Source: Pseudomonas fluorescens
GTDB lineage: Bacteria; Pseudomonadota; Gammaproteobacteria; Pseudomonadales; Pseudomonadaceae
Direction of reading: 5' to 3'
Length of the DNA stretch: 64,000 nt
NCBI RefSeq assembly: GCF_040448305.1
Contig: NZ_CP148752.1
Coordinates: 1,488,001 to 1,552,000 of the forward strand
This document shows positions 26,764 through 35,644 of this stretch, piece after piece. The notes beneath the pieces are model-generated. The model searched no databases and was not told where the DNA came from. It saw nothing but the letters and a program-made list of their open reading frames with translations. Numbering within the stretch: the stretch's first letter is position 1; every line of letters starts with the position of its first letter. The position numbers were made by a program, and so were the translations under genes.

Positions 26764-27516
26764 GTGAGCCGCCTGCTATTGAACTGCGACATCGGCGAGA
26801 GTTTCGGCAGCTGGACCATGGGTCTGGACGCGGAAATCATGCCCTTCATCGATTGCGCCAACATCGCCTGCGGTTTTCACGCCGGCGACCCGAGCATCAT
26901 GCGCAAGACTGTCAGCCTGGCCCTCAGCCACGGTGTGCAAGTTGGCGCGCATCCGGCCTATCAGGACCTGGTGGGGTTCGGCCGTCGTTCCATGGCCTAT
27001 GCCACCCAGGAACTTCAAGACATTCTGCATTACCAGATCGGCGCCCTCGACGGCATCTGCCGGGCCCAGGGCGGACGGGTCAGTTACGTCAAACCCCATG
27101 GCGCGATGTACAACGACATGATGGCCAACCCAGCGCAATTGCGCGCCGTTTTGCAAGCCGTGGCGTCCTATGACCGCAACCTGCCGCTGATGTTGATGGC
27201 AACCCGCGACAACAGCGTCGCGCAGCAGTTGGGCGATGAATATGGCGTGACCCTGTGGTTCGAGGCCTTCGCCGACCGCGCTTACGACAGCGCTGGCAGG
27301 CTGGTGTCGCGACAACTGCCGGGAGCGGTGCATCACGCCCCGGAAAAAATCATCGAACAGGCGCTGACCATCGCCCGTGGTGATCCGCTCACCGCCAGCG
27401 ACGGCAGCGCCCTGCATTTGCAGGCCAACACCCTGTGCGTGCACGGCGACAACGCCAGTTCGGTCGCTGCCGTGCAACGCATCCGTGAAGCCTTGAACCG
27501 GCAGTGTGCGTCATGA
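26764..27516 (+). CDS. pxpA: 5-oxoprolinase subunit PxpA (LamB/YcsF family)
   Basis: A 250-residue subunit of the ATP-dependent 5-oxoprolinase that opens 5-oxoproline to glutamate. Family motifs: LLNCDIGESFG, INIACGFHAGDP-like ANIACGFHAGDP, HPAYQDLVGFGRR, YVKPHGAMYN and LCVHGDN. AGGAG (26751-26755) is 8 bases upstream of the GTG at 26764, which gives the standard N terminus. Its TGA overlaps the pxpB ATG (ATGA). Confidence 0.95.
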   Translation: MSRLLLNCDIGESFGSWTMGLDAEIMPFIDCANIACGFHAGDPSIMRKTVSLALSHGVQVGAHPAYQDLVGFGRRSMAYATQELQDILHYQIGALDGICRAQGGRVSYVKPHGAMYNDMMANPAQLRAVLQAVASYDRNLPLMLMATRDNSVAQQLGDEYGVTLWFEAFADRAYDSAGRLVSRQLPGAVHHAPEKIIEQALTIARGDPLTASDGSALHLQANTLCVHGDNASSVAAVQRIREALNRQCAS

Positions 27517-28217
27517 AGCTGCGGGTGGAAGTGGTGGCGCTGGATTGCCTGATGGTGCGCCTGTTCGATGAAATTGCCGAAACCAACATGCCGTGGATGC
27601 TGGCGGCCAGTGAAAGTCTGCGCGCGGTGTTCGCCGGGCATCTGATCGATCTGGTGCCGTCCTACACCACCTTGATGGTGCATTACGACTTGAGCGCGCT
27701 GAGTCCCGCCCAGGCCCGGGAATTGATTGCCCAGGCACTGATCGACCTGTCGCCCAATGCGCGTACGCGTGGTACCTGCCATGTGTTGCCGGTGTGGTAC
27801 GACTTGAGCGTCGGTCCGGAACTGAGCCTGTTGTCGCAACGCAGCGGGTTGGCGGTGGAGGAGGTGATCCGTCGTCACTGCGAACATGAATATCAGGTGT
27901 TTGCACTTGGCTTTGCGCCGGGCTTCGCCTTCATGGGGCTGGTGGAAGAGGTGCTCGCCGCGCCGCGACTGGACACACCACGCAAGAAAGTCGCCGCCGG
28001 CAGTGTCGGCATCGCCGAACGGCAGACGGCGGCTTACCCGGTGGTGTCGCCGGGGGGCTGGAATTTAATCGGCCGCACGCCGGCCAAATTGTTCGATCGC
28101 CACCGTGACGGCTACAGCCTGATGCAACCCGGTGACACCGTACGGTTCGAAGCGGTTGGCCATGCCGAATTCATTAACCTGGGCGGTGACGATACGCCAC
28201 TGGAGGCCCAGGCATGA
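27513..28217 (+). CDS. pxpB: 5-oxoprolinase subunit PxpB (KipI family)
   Basis: A 234-residue subunit of the same enzyme. Typical KipI-family segments are visible: VPSYTTLMVHYD, RVEVVALDCLMV at the start, HCEHEYQVFALGFAPGFAFMG, and VVSPGGWNLIGRTP. ATG 27513 overlaps the pxpA stop, and its own stop overlaps the pxpC start (ATGA), so the three subunits are translationally coupled. Confidence 0.95.
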   Translation: MKLRVEVVALDCLMVRLFDEIAETNMPWMLAASESLRAVFAGHLIDLVPSYTTLMVHYDLSALSPAQARELIAQALIDLSPNARTRGTCHVLPVWYDLSVGPELSLLSQRSGLAVEEVIRRHCEHEYQVFALGFAPGFAFMGLVEEVLAAPRLDTPRKKVAAGSVGIAERQTAAYPVVSPGGWNLIGRTPAKLFDRHRDGYSLMQPGDTVRFEAVGHAEFINLGGDDTPLEAQA

Positions 28218-29140
28218 GCCGTCTGACAATTGAAGCGAGTACGGCGCTGTGCCTGTTGCAGGATGCCGGCCGATTCGGCGTGCGGCATCTGGGCGTGACC
28301 CAGGGTGGCGCGGCTGATTGGCGTTCGATGTCCTGGGCCAACTGGCTGCTGGGCAACGGACTGGATGCGCCGGTGATCGAAATCACCCTCGGCGGATTCA
28401 CTGTCGTGGCCGAGGATGATTGCGTGTTGGCGCTGGCCGGAGCGGATTTGGGTGCGCAGGTGGATGGCGAGGCGTTGGCCCCGTGGCGCAGTTTCAGGCT
28501 GCACAAAGGTCAGCGTTTGCAATTCACCCGGCCGTTGCTCGGGGCCAGGGCTTATCTGGCGGCGCCGGGTGGGTTTGATGCACCGAAAGTGCTGGGCAGC
28601 AGCGCGACGGTGGTCCGTGAGGAGCTCGGCGGCCTGGACGGAATGGGTCATGCGCTGGGTAAAGGCGCGTCCTTGAGCTACTCGGGGAGCTCGCTGGTAT
28701 TGCTGCGCGAGTTGCCGAGCCAATGCGTACCAGATTTCACCGGCGACCCAGTGCTGGATCTGGTGCTCGGTGCGCAGATCGGCGAGTTCAGCGGGCAGAG
28801 CCTGTTCGATGCGTTCAACAGCGTGTGGAGCCTAGACAGCCGAGCCGACCGGATGGGGATTCGCCTGTTGGGCACGGCACTGCAGTACCAGAGCAAACCG
28901 ATGATTTCCGAAGGTATCCCGCTGGGGGCTGTTCAGGTACCGCCCGACGGGCAGCCGATTGTGCTGCTCAATGATCGGCAGACCATCGGTGGTTATCCGC
29001 GATTGGGGGCGTTGACGCCGTTGGCACTGGCACGATTGGCGCAATGCCTGCCGGGGGCGCAGGTGCGGTTGCGACCGGTGGTGCAGGATGTTGCCCATCG
29101 CGAACAAATCGAGTATTTGCGCCGCTTCAACAACAGCTAA
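28214..29140 (+). CDS. pxpC: 5-oxoprolinase subunit PxpC (KipA/biotin-dependent carboxyltransferase family)
   Basis: A 308-residue subunit. It has CLLQDAGRFGVRHLGVTQGGAAD near the N terminus and ISEGIPLGAVQVPPDGQPI and LLNDRQTIGGYPRLG near the end, as in KipA/PxpC proteins. It begins in an ATGA overlap with pxpB and ends the operon, just before a REP pair. Confidence 0.95.
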   Translation: MSRLTIEASTALCLLQDAGRFGVRHLGVTQGGAADWRSMSWANWLLGNGLDAPVIEITLGGFTVVAEDDCVLALAGADLGAQVDGEALAPWRSFRLHKGQRLQFTRPLLGARAYLAAPGGFDAPKVLGSSATVVREELGGLDGMGHALGKGASLSYSGSSLVLLRELPSQCVPDFTGDPVLDLVLGAQIGEFSGQSLFDAFNSVWSLDSRADRMGIRLLGTALQYQSKPMISEGIPLGAVQVPPDGQPIVLLNDRQTIGGYPRLGALTPLALARLAQCLPGAQVRLRPVVQDVAHREQIEYLRRFNNS

Positions 29141-29143
29141 AAG

Positions 29144-29220
29144 CATCGCGAGCAGGCTCGCTCCCACAGGGATCTTATGCACGACAAAGATCCAATGTGG
29201 GAGCGAGCCTGCTCGCGATG
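29144..29220. repeat. REPIN (inverted REP pair)
   Basis: ATCGCGAGCAGGCTCGCTCCCACA and TGTGGGAGCGAGCCTGCTCGCGATG separated by about 28 bases, between the convergent pxpC and VWA genes. Confidence 0.9.
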
Positions 29221-29242
29221 GCGTCAGACCAGACAATAAAAG

Positions 29243-30421
29243 TTATTTGGAAAGAAACCGCATCCCTTCCTCCAACCCCCGAAGAGTCAGCGGATACATC
29301 TGGTCCTCGATCAAATCCCGCACGATGTTGGTCGACGAGGTATAGCCCCAGGTGTCCTTCGGATACGGGTTGATCCAGATGAGCTTCTTGTACTTCTCCT
29401 TGAACCGCTGCATCCACACGTAACCGGCTTCTTCGTTCCAGTGCTCGACGCTACCGCCCGCCTGGGTGATTTCGTAGGGCGCCATGGCGGCGTCACCGAT
29501 GAAGATCACTTTGTAGTCGGCGCCGTACTTGTGCAGCAGGTCCATGGTCGAGGTGCGCTCGGAGGTGCGGCGCATGTTGTTCTTCCACACCGATTCATAA
29601 ATGAAGTTGTGGAAGTAGAAGTACTCCAGATGCTTGAACTCGGTCTTGCAGGCCGAGAACAGCTCCTCGCAAATCTTCACATGGGCGTCCATCGAGCCAC
29701 CGATGTCGAACAGCAGCAACAGCTTGACGGTGTTGCGCCGCTCCGGCCGCATCTGGATGTTCAGCAGGCCGGCATCCTTGGCGGTGTGGTCGATGGTGCC
29801 ATCGATGTCCAGTTCTTCTGCCGCACCCTGACGGGCAAACTTGCGCAAGCGCCGCAGGGCGACCTTGATGTTGCGCGTGCCCAGTTCGACGGAATCGTCG
29901 AGGTTCTTGTATTCGCGCTGGTCCCAGACCTTGGCCGCCTTGCCCTGGCGTTTGCCGGCATCGCCGACTCGAATGCCTTCCGGGTTGAAACCGCCGGAGC
30001 CGAACGGGCTGGTGCCACCGGTGCCGATCCACTTGTTGCCACCGGCGTGGCGTTCCTTTTGTTCTTCGAGGCGTTTCTTGAACTCTTCGATCAGCTTGTC
30101 GAGGCCGCCGAGCGACTGGATCGCCGCCCGCTCTTCGTCGGTCAGCGAACGCTCGAATTCCTTGCGCAGCCAGTCTTCGGGGATCAGCGCCTGCAGGTGA
30201 TCGTCGAGCTTTTCCAGACCGTTGAAGTAGGCACCGAAGGCTCGGTCGAACTTGTCGAAATGCTTTTCGTCCTTCACCAGAATCGCCCGGGACAGGTAGT
30301 AAAACTCGTCCATGTCGGCGAAGGTCACGCGCTGTTTCAGCGCGTTGATCAGGTCCAGCAGCTCTCGCACCGAGACCGGCACCTTGGCTGCGCGCATTTC
30401 ATTGAACAGGTTGAGCAACAT
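29243..30421 (-). CDS. VWA domain-containing protein (CoxE-like)
   Basis: A 392-residue cytosolic protein. The C-terminal half carries a von Willebrand A domain with a variant MIDAS (LLLFDIGGSMDAHVKICEELF, where DxGxS stands for DxSxS) and VIFIGDAAMAPYEIT. The N terminus (FNEMRAAKVPVSVRELLDLINAL) fits CoxE-type partners of MoxR ATPases. It lies 11 bp downstream of the MoxR gene on the same strand. Together the two probably act as an AAA+/VWA chaperone pair on an unknown target. Confidence 0.88.
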   Translation of the reverse strand: MLLNLFNEMRAAKVPVSVRELLDLINALKQRVTFADMDEFYYLSRAILVKDEKHFDKFDRAFGAYFNGLEKLDDHLQALIPEDWLRKEFERSLTDEERAAIQSLGGLDKLIEEFKKRLEEQKERHAGGNKWIGTGGTSPFGSGGFNPEGIRVGDAGKRQGKAAKVWDQREYKNLDDSVELGTRNIKVALRRLRKFARQGAAEELDIDGTIDHTAKDAGLLNIQMRPERRNTVKLLLLFDIGGSMDAHVKICEELFSACKTEFKHLEYFYFHNFIYESVWKNNMRRTSERTSTMDLLHKYGADYKVIFIGDAAMAPYEITQAGGSVEHWNEEAGYVWMQRFKEKYKKLIWINPYPKDTWGYTSSTNIVRDLIEDQMYPLTLRGLEEGMRFLSK

Positions 30422-30432
30422 GGCGTTGACCC

Positions 30433-31278
30433 TTATCGGCTGCCGCGACGGCTCATGAACGCCAGACGCTCCAGCAGTTGCACGTCCTGTTCGTTCTTCA
30501 CCAAAGCGCCGGCCAGCGGCGGGATGGCCTTGGTCGGATCGCGCTCGCGCAGCACCGCTTCGCCGATGTTGTCGGCCATCAGCAGCTTCAGCCAGTCCAC
30601 CAGTTCGGAGGTCGATGGCTTTTTCTTCAGGCCCGGCACCTTGCGCACGTCGAAGAACACGTCCAGCGCTTCGCTGACCAGATCTTTCTTGATGTCCGGG
30701 TAATGCACGTCGACGATCCGCTGCATCGTGACGCGATCCGGGAAGGCGATGTAGTGGAAGAAGCAGCGGCGCAGGAAGGCGTCCGGCAGCTCTTTCTCGT
30801 TGTTGGAAGTAATGATGATGATCGGGCGTTTCTTGGCCTTGATGGTCTCGTCGATCTCGTAAACGTAGAACTCCATCTTGTCGAGTTCTTGCAGCAGGTC
30901 GTTCGGGAACTCGATGTCGGCCTTGTCGATTTCGTCGATCAGCAGGATCACCCGCTCCTCGGACTCGAAAGCTTCCCAGAGCTTGCCTTTTTTCAGGTAG
31001 TTGCGAACGTCGTGGACCTTCTCCGTACCCAGCTGCGAATCGCGCAGGCGGCTGACCGCGTCGTACTCGTACAGGCCCTGGTGAGCCTTGGTGGTGGATT
31101 TGATGTGCCAGGTAATCAGCTTGGCGCCAAAGGATTCGGCCAGTTGCTCGGCGAGCATGGTCTTGCCGGTGCCCGGTTCGCCCTTGACCAGCAATGGCCG
31201 CTCCAGGGTGATGGCGGCATTGACCGCCAGCTTCAGGTCATCGGTGGCGACGTAGGCCTGGGTGCCTTCGAACTTCAT
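30433..31278 (-). CDS. MoxR-family AAA+ ATPase
   Basis: A 281-residue ATPase. Walker A is GEPGTGKT (33-40), Walker B VILLIDEIDKAD, sensor 1 IIITSNNEKELPDAFLRRC. The C-terminal lid is helical. MoxR proteins with a VWA partner act in maturation of complexes or metal insertion. The partner is encoded immediately downstream. Start ATG 31278 has AGCAGATG context with a weak upstream purine box. Confidence 0.92.
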   Translation of the reverse strand: MKFEGTQAYVATDDLKLAVNAAITLERPLLVKGEPGTGKTMLAEQLAESFGAKLITWHIKSTTKAHQGLYEYDAVSRLRDSQLGTEKVHDVRNYLKKGKLWEAFESEERVILLIDEIDKADIEFPNDLLQELDKMEFYVYEIDETIKAKKRPIIIITSNNEKELPDAFLRRCFFHYIAFPDRVTMQRIVDVHYPDIKKDLVSEALDVFFDVRKVPGLKKKPSTSELVDWLKLLMADNIGEAVLRERDPTKAIPPLAGALVKNEQDVQLLERLAFMSRRGSR

Positions 31279-31452
31279 CTGCTAATCCTCGAACGGTAAC
31301 GCCGACCTGAACGAGGCAGGGCGGGGGGGCGCAATAAAAGAGTCAGTCCCGACTATAACGCGCTGCCCGGTCGACTGTGAACGCAGACGGCTTATTCAGT
31401 CTCTGAATGGGGCGTCACATCTTGACTCAGTCTCGGCTGCTGGCCAGTATTG

Positions 31453-31477
31453 AGCTATCGCCATTTTGGCGATAGCT
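31453..31477 (+). promoter_or_regulatory. Perfect 10-bp hairpin before the DUF4160 gene
   Basis: AGCTATCGCC-ATTTT-GGCGATAGCT, ending 8 bases before ATG 31486. It occupies the place of a ribosome binding site and may hold translation back or be an operator for the two-gene module. Confidence 0.55.
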
Positions 31478-31485
31478 TGCCGGGC

Positions 31486-31716
31486 ATGTCTACTAAATAC
31501 CGATTTCGTGACACATACCGCATTCAGTTGCGCGAAAAGGATCATCCACCGCCTCACGTTCATCTAACTGGTGGCGGACTGGACGTCATGTTGAGCCTGG
31601 AAACTGTCGAAGTGATGGTAGGCAGGGCTCCACCCCTGATCATCAGGGAAGCACTGGATTGGGTCAGGGCCCATCAGGCGCAACTGCTCGAGGACTGGAA
31701 ACGATGTTACCCATGA
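31486..31716 (+). CDS. DUF4160 domain protein
   Basis: A 76-residue protein with the DUF4160 signature: YRIQLREKDHPPPHVHLTGG then a conserved region LETVEVMVGRAPP and a C-terminal helix AHQAQLLEDWKRCYP. Such genes are usually next to a DUF2442 gene, as here. The partner overlaps its end. The pair is often labelled toxin-antitoxin-like, but no activity is established. An upstream in-frame start exists, but the hairpin at 31453 lies in that extension. Confidence 0.78.
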   Translation: MSTKYRFRDTYRIQLREKDHPPPHVHLTGGGLDVMLSLETVEVMVGRAPPLIIREALDWVRAHQAQLLEDWKRCYP

Positions 31717-32204
31717 AACGACCACGACTGCTGACCGTACAGGCACTGCCGGAGTATCGCCTGGCGTTGACCTTTATTGACGGCCAGCAACTGACTCTCG
31801 ACCTGAGCCGGGATTTGCTGGCCTTACCAGGCTTGCAACCACTGCAGGGACGCGCGTTCGATGGCGCGGCTCTGGCTGATGATGGCTGGTGCGTCGAGTG
31901 GCCTGAGCAGGACATCCAGATTGGTGCAGACACGTTGTACCTGGATGCGATCGCACAAAATGCCTGCGACGAAAATACCCGGATCTTCATCGACTGGCGC
32001 GCTCGCACCGGGCTGTCACTCACACAGGCCGCCGAGGCGCTGGGGGTCAGTACCCGCAGCATCAGTCGTTACAGCCGTGGCAAGGAAGCGGTGCCGCGGT
32101 CCCTGGCACTGGCCTGTCTTGGGTGGGATTTCTTGCAGTTGCAAGCGAACGCGCCGCGGGCGGCCGAGGAAACAGGCCGGTACATCGTCACGCGCAAAAG
32201 TTAG
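31704..32204 (+). CDS. DUF2442 domain protein with XRE-type helix-turn-helix
   Basis: A 166-residue protein. The N-terminal 75 residues form a DUF2442 domain (YRLALTFIDGQQLTLDLSRDLLALPGL). The C-terminal part holds a helix-turn-helix (GLSLTQAAEALGVSTRSISRYSRGKE). It probably binds DNA and may autoregulate the pair. It overlaps the DUF4160 gene by 13 bp (ATG 31704) or 4 bp (ATG 31713). Its TAG stop overlaps the TAA of the convergent DUF748 gene (TTAG). Confidence 0.78.
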   Translation: MLPMKRPRLLTVQALPEYRLALTFIDGQQLTLDLSRDLLALPGLQPLQGRAFDGAALADDGWCVEWPEQDIQIGADTLYLDAIAQNACDENTRIFIDWRARTGLSLTQAAEALGVSTRSISRYSRGKEAVPRSLALACLGWDFLQLQANAPRAAEETGRYIVTRKS

Positions 32205-33277
32205 CCTGCATCCGGCTTGGGTCGTTCATACCGCGCATTGAACGCCTGGATGAAACCATTGCGTAAAATCTGTAAAAAAGCCTGGAATGCGCTGACATCT
32301 TGCTGATGCACGTTGCCCTTGAGTTCGACCCGTGTCGCAAACTGGTTTTTGCCCTGGTTTTTCAAGACGGTCTCGGTGCCGCCGACGAGGGCTTCCCAAA
32401 TCGAGCGGAACAGCCCTTTGTCCTCGCTTTGCACATCCTGCTGCCAATTGAACACATCAACATCGCGCAGCAGTGGCTTGATATAGCCGGTCAGTCGTCC
32501 CTTGTTGGCTGAGGCTTCGATCACCACGTCGCCATGGCCGGCATTGAAGTCGAACTTGCCGTAGGCCGCGGCGAAGTCGTTCAAGCGCTTGAGCTCGATA
32601 TCCGTGGTGCGCAAGCGAAACTCGAAGTCTTCGAAGTCGCTCAAGGGATCGAAAGTGGCCGTGGTTTCCAGTGGCGCGTGCCCCAGCAGCAGGGCTTTGC
32701 CTTCGAAGCGCGCATCACGCTTGCCTTTGGTGTCGACCACGTTGGTCAGGTTGTAGAGGTTGGCATCCACGTTTGTGGCATTCATGTTCACAGGTGGTTT
32801 TGAGTTGAAGTTGCGAAAACTGATCTTGCCGTCGTTGATCCGCACTTCGTTCAGGGTAATGGGCAGCAGCTTGCCTAATTGTGCTCGCCAGTCGGTACCC
32901 TCGCCGGTCTGGGAATTTTGCTTGTTGGCCCCGCCATCGACGAAGTTGACCTCGGGATTGATGAACTGTACCTCGGCTACTACCGCCCGGTCGTACCACA
33001 GCGAATGCCAACTGACCGAGAGGTCGATCAACGGCGCGTTGACGAAAGGCACCGGAACCTTGCCATCGATCTTGACGATTTTCAGTCCGTTGATTTTGTA
33101 GGCTCCACGCCACAGGGCCAGGTCCACGTCGGTGATTTGGCCGCGGTAGTCACCCATGTTCGCCAGTCGCTCATTGAGGTAGTCGCGCACCAGATAGGGC
33201 AAGGCGATGTGGAGCGCTATCAGCAACAGAACGAGGCCGATGAGGGTCCGCAGGGGCCAACTGTATCGACGTTTCAT
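32201..33277 (-). CDS. DUF748 (AsmA-like) envelope protein
   Basis: A 358-residue protein with one N-terminal membrane anchor (WPLRTLIGLVLLLIALHIALP) and a periplasmic beta-rich domain. Repeated motifs such as DVDLALWRGAYKINGLKI and EVRINDGKISFRNFN are typical of DUF748/AsmA-like proteins, which bridge the periplasm or help outer-membrane biogenesis in studied relatives. I chose ATG 33277 (MKRRYSWPLRT); the upstream frame is open but lacks a better site. The gene diverges from cysK. Confidence 0.8.
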   Translation of the reverse strand: MKRRYSWPLRTLIGLVLLLIALHIALPYLVRDYLNERLANMGDYRGQITDVDLALWRGAYKINGLKIVKIDGKVPVPFVNAPLIDLSVSWHSLWYDRAVVAEVQFINPEVNFVDGGANKQNSQTGEGTDWRAQLGKLLPITLNEVRINDGKISFRNFNSKPPVNMNATNVDANLYNLTNVVDTKGKRDARFEGKALLLGHAPLETTATFDPLSDFEDFEFRLRTTDIELKRLNDFAAAYGKFDFNAGHGDVVIEASANKGRLTGYIKPLLRDVDVFNWQQDVQSEDKGLFRSIWEALVGGTETVLKNQGKNQFATRVELKGNVHQQDVSAFQAFLQILRNGFIQAFNARYERPKPDAG

Positions 33278-33407
33278 GGTGGCAAATCTCTGACGATCTA
33301 AAGCCATTGACTGCACTGATAAGCGGACGTTCGACCTGACTGGACGCCTGCGGGCAAGAGGGCTTACCTTGATGCCCTATTTCAATGCTGTCGTTAAGGA
33401 CCCAGCC

Positions 33408-34382
33408 ATGAGCCGCATTTTCGCTGACAACGCCCACTCCATCGGCAACACGCCGCTGGTGCAGATCAATCGCATTGCGCCGCGCGGTGTGACCATCCTG
33501 GCCAAGATCGAAGGGCGCAACCCGGGTTACTCGGTCAAGTGCCGGATCGGTGCGAACATGATCTGGGATGCCGAGGGTAGTGGCAAACTCAAGCCGGGGA
33601 TGACCATCGTCGAACCCACCTCCGGCAATACCGGCATCGGCCTGGCCTTCGTGGCCGCCGCCCGTGGCTACAAACTGATGCTGACCATGCCGGCGTCCAT
33701 GAGTATCGAACGCCGCAAGGTGCTCAAGGCACTGGGTGCCGAACTGGTATTGACCGAGCCGGCCAAAGGCATGAAGGGCGCCATCGAGAAAGCCGGTGAA
33801 ATCGTTGCCGGCGACCCGTCGAAGTACTTCATGCCGGCGCAATTCGACAACCCGGCCAACCCGGCCATCCACGAAAAAACCACCGGCCCGGAAATCTGGA
33901 ACGATACCGACGGCGCGGTCGACGTGCTGGTGGCAGGCGTCGGAACCGGTGGAACCATCACCGGGGTTTCACGCTATATCAAGAATACTCAGGGCAAACC
34001 GATACTCTCAGTGGCGGTGGAACCGGCGGTGTCGCCGGTGATCACCCAGGCCCTGGCCGGTGAAGAAATCAAGCCGAGCCCGCACAAGATCCAGGGCATT
34101 GGTGCCGGTTTTGTGCCGAAGAACCTCGATTTGTCGATCGTCGATCGGGTGGAACTGGTCAGCGACGAAGAGTCCAAGGCCATGGCCTTGCGCTTGATGC
34201 AGGAAGAAGGGATTTTGTGCGGGATTTCCTGCGGCGCTGCCATGGCAGTGGCCGTTCGGCTGGCCGAGACCCCGGAAATGCAGGGCAAGACCATCGTCGT
34301 GATCCTGCCGGATTCCGGTGAGCGTTACCTGTCGAGCATGCTGTTCAGTGATCTGTTTACCGAGCAGGAGAATCAGCAGTAA
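33408..34382 (+). CDS. cysK: Cysteine synthase A (O-acetylserine sulfhydrylase)
   Basis: A 324-residue PLP enzyme making cysteine from O-acetylserine and sulfide. The PLP lysine is K44 in GYSVKCRIGANM. Substrate loop TSGNTGIG and the phosphate-binding GVGTGGTITG are intact, and the C-terminal active site SGERYLSSMLF is present. The 324-residue length is standard. AAGGA lies 9 bases before ATG 33408. Confidence 0.95.
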   Translation: MSRIFADNAHSIGNTPLVQINRIAPRGVTILAKIEGRNPGYSVKCRIGANMIWDAEGSGKLKPGMTIVEPTSGNTGIGLAFVAAARGYKLMLTMPASMSIERRKVLKALGAELVLTEPAKGMKGAIEKAGEIVAGDPSKYFMPAQFDNPANPAIHEKTTGPEIWNDTDGAVDVLVAGVGTGGTITGVSRYIKNTQGKPILSVAVEPAVSPVITQALAGEEIKPSPHKIQGIGAGFVPKNLDLSIVDRVELVSDEESKAMALRLMQEEGILCGISCGAAMAVAVRLAETPEMQGKTIVVILPDSGERYLSSMLFSDLFTEQENQQ

Positions 34383-34531
34383 GCGCTGAACATTGGCGGG
34401 TTGTGGCTGGCGGTGATGGTTGAGGCGTTGTCGCTGGTTGCGATCCATTGAACTGGTCTGGTTGATGATGGATTGGCATCAGCCCGCGTTCAGGCACCTT
34501 ATGTTAGTAAATGCTTTGTTGCACATTCATT

Positions 34532-34544
34532 AACATTGAATGTT
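34532..34544. promoter_or_regulatory. Dyad in the lpxO upstream region
   Basis: AACATT-G-AATGTT, a perfect 13-bp dyad 103 bases before lpxO, in an AT-rich stretch. It is a possible operator. Confidence 0.35.
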
Positions 34545-34646
34545 GAAAAGTGCAGGTTTTCACCGGGTCGGTAGTGTTTATCATGCTGGCAGCCATGTCG
34601 GGCAATGGACGTGGTGGCATATCGTTTATCTTCAAAGGAGTTGTTG

Positions 34647-35585
34647 ATGACCTTATCGTTTGCCGCGAAGGCCTCGTTGTTGCTGCTGTTTCTCGGCAGC
34701 ACCCTCTATGTGCATTTACGCGGCAATGCGCGTCTGCCGGTTTTGCGCCAGTTCGTTAACCATTCGGCACTGTTCGCACCCTATAACTCCTTGATGTACC
34801 TGTTTTCCAGTGTACCTTCGAAACCGTATCTGGATCGCAGCAAGTTCCCGGAACTGGATGTGCTCAAGGACAACTGGGAGGTGATTCGCGACGAAGCGAT
34901 GCACTTATTCGACGAGGGGTATATCCGCGCGGCGGCAAAGAACAACGACGCCGGTTTTGGCTCGTTCTTCAAGAAGGGCTGGAAGCGTTTCTATCTCAAG
35001 TGGTATGACAAACCGCTGCCTTCCGCCGAAGCCTTGTGCCCGAGAACCGTGGAACTGGTCAGTAGCATTCCCAGTGTCAAAGGCGCCATGTTCGCGCTGC
35101 TGCCGGGCGGCAGCCACCTCAATCCGCATCGTGATCCGTTTGGCGGCTCCCTGCGTTATCACTTGGGCCTGTCCACCCCCAATTCCGATGATTGCCGCAT
35201 CTTTGTCGACGGGCAGGTTTATGCCTGGCGCGATGGTGAAGACGTGATGTTCGACGAGACCTACGTGCACTGGGTCAAGAATGAAACGCAAAAGACCCGC
35301 GTCATCCTGTTCTGCGATATCGAGCGTCCGCTGAGCAATCGCTTCATGACCTGCATCAATCGCAGTATCAGCGCCTGTCTGGGTCGCGCCACCGCCCCTC
35401 AGAACCTGGACGACGAGCGTGTGGGCGGGATCAACCAGGTCTACGCCTGGAGCAAGAGCTCCAGCGATCAATTCAGTGGTGTGATCAAGCAATGGAAGCG
35501 GCGCAACCCCAAGGCCTACCGTGTACTGCGTCCAGTACTGGCGGTGGTGGTGCTGACGTTGTTGGGGTATTGGTTGTTTGGCTGA
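34647..35585 (+). CDS. lpxO: LpxO-type lipid A hydroxylase (aspartyl/asparaginyl beta-hydroxylase family)
   Basis: A 312-residue Fe(II)/2-oxoglutarate dioxygenase that adds 2-OH to a secondary acyl chain of lipid A. The metal triad is HRD (H161, D163) and H208 in FDETYVHWV; the 2-oxoglutarate-binding region SLRYHLGLS follows. An N-terminal signal-anchor (about 4-22) and a C-terminal membrane segment (LAVVVLTLLGYWLFG) frame it. AAAGGAG (34634-34640) supports ATG 34647. Ends with a strong terminator. Part of lipid A tailoring together with eptA. Confidence 0.93.
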   Translation: MTLSFAAKASLLLLFLGSTLYVHLRGNARLPVLRQFVNHSALFAPYNSLMYLFSSVPSKPYLDRSKFPELDVLKDNWEVIRDEAMHLFDEGYIRAAAKNNDAGFGSFFKKGWKRFYLKWYDKPLPSAEALCPRTVELVSSIPSVKGAMFALLPGGSHLNPHRDPFGGSLRYHLGLSTPNSDDCRIFVDGQVYAWRDGEDVMFDETYVHWVKNETQKTRVILFCDIERPLSNRFMTCINRSISACLGRATAPQNLDDERVGGINQVYAWSKSSSDQFSGVIKQWKRRNPKAYRVLRPVLAVVVLTLLGYWLFG

Positions 35586-35604
35586 AGCCGGTTTCAGAAT
35601 AAAA

Positions 35605-35633
35605 GAACCGCTCGTTGTGAGCGGTTTTTTTTT
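35605..35633 (+). terminator. Intrinsic terminator of lpxO
   Basis: AACCGCTC-GTTGT-GAGCGGTT followed by eight or more T. It lies 20 bp after the lpxO stop. Confidence 0.9.
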
Positions 35634-35644
35634 GCTTGCGAGTT

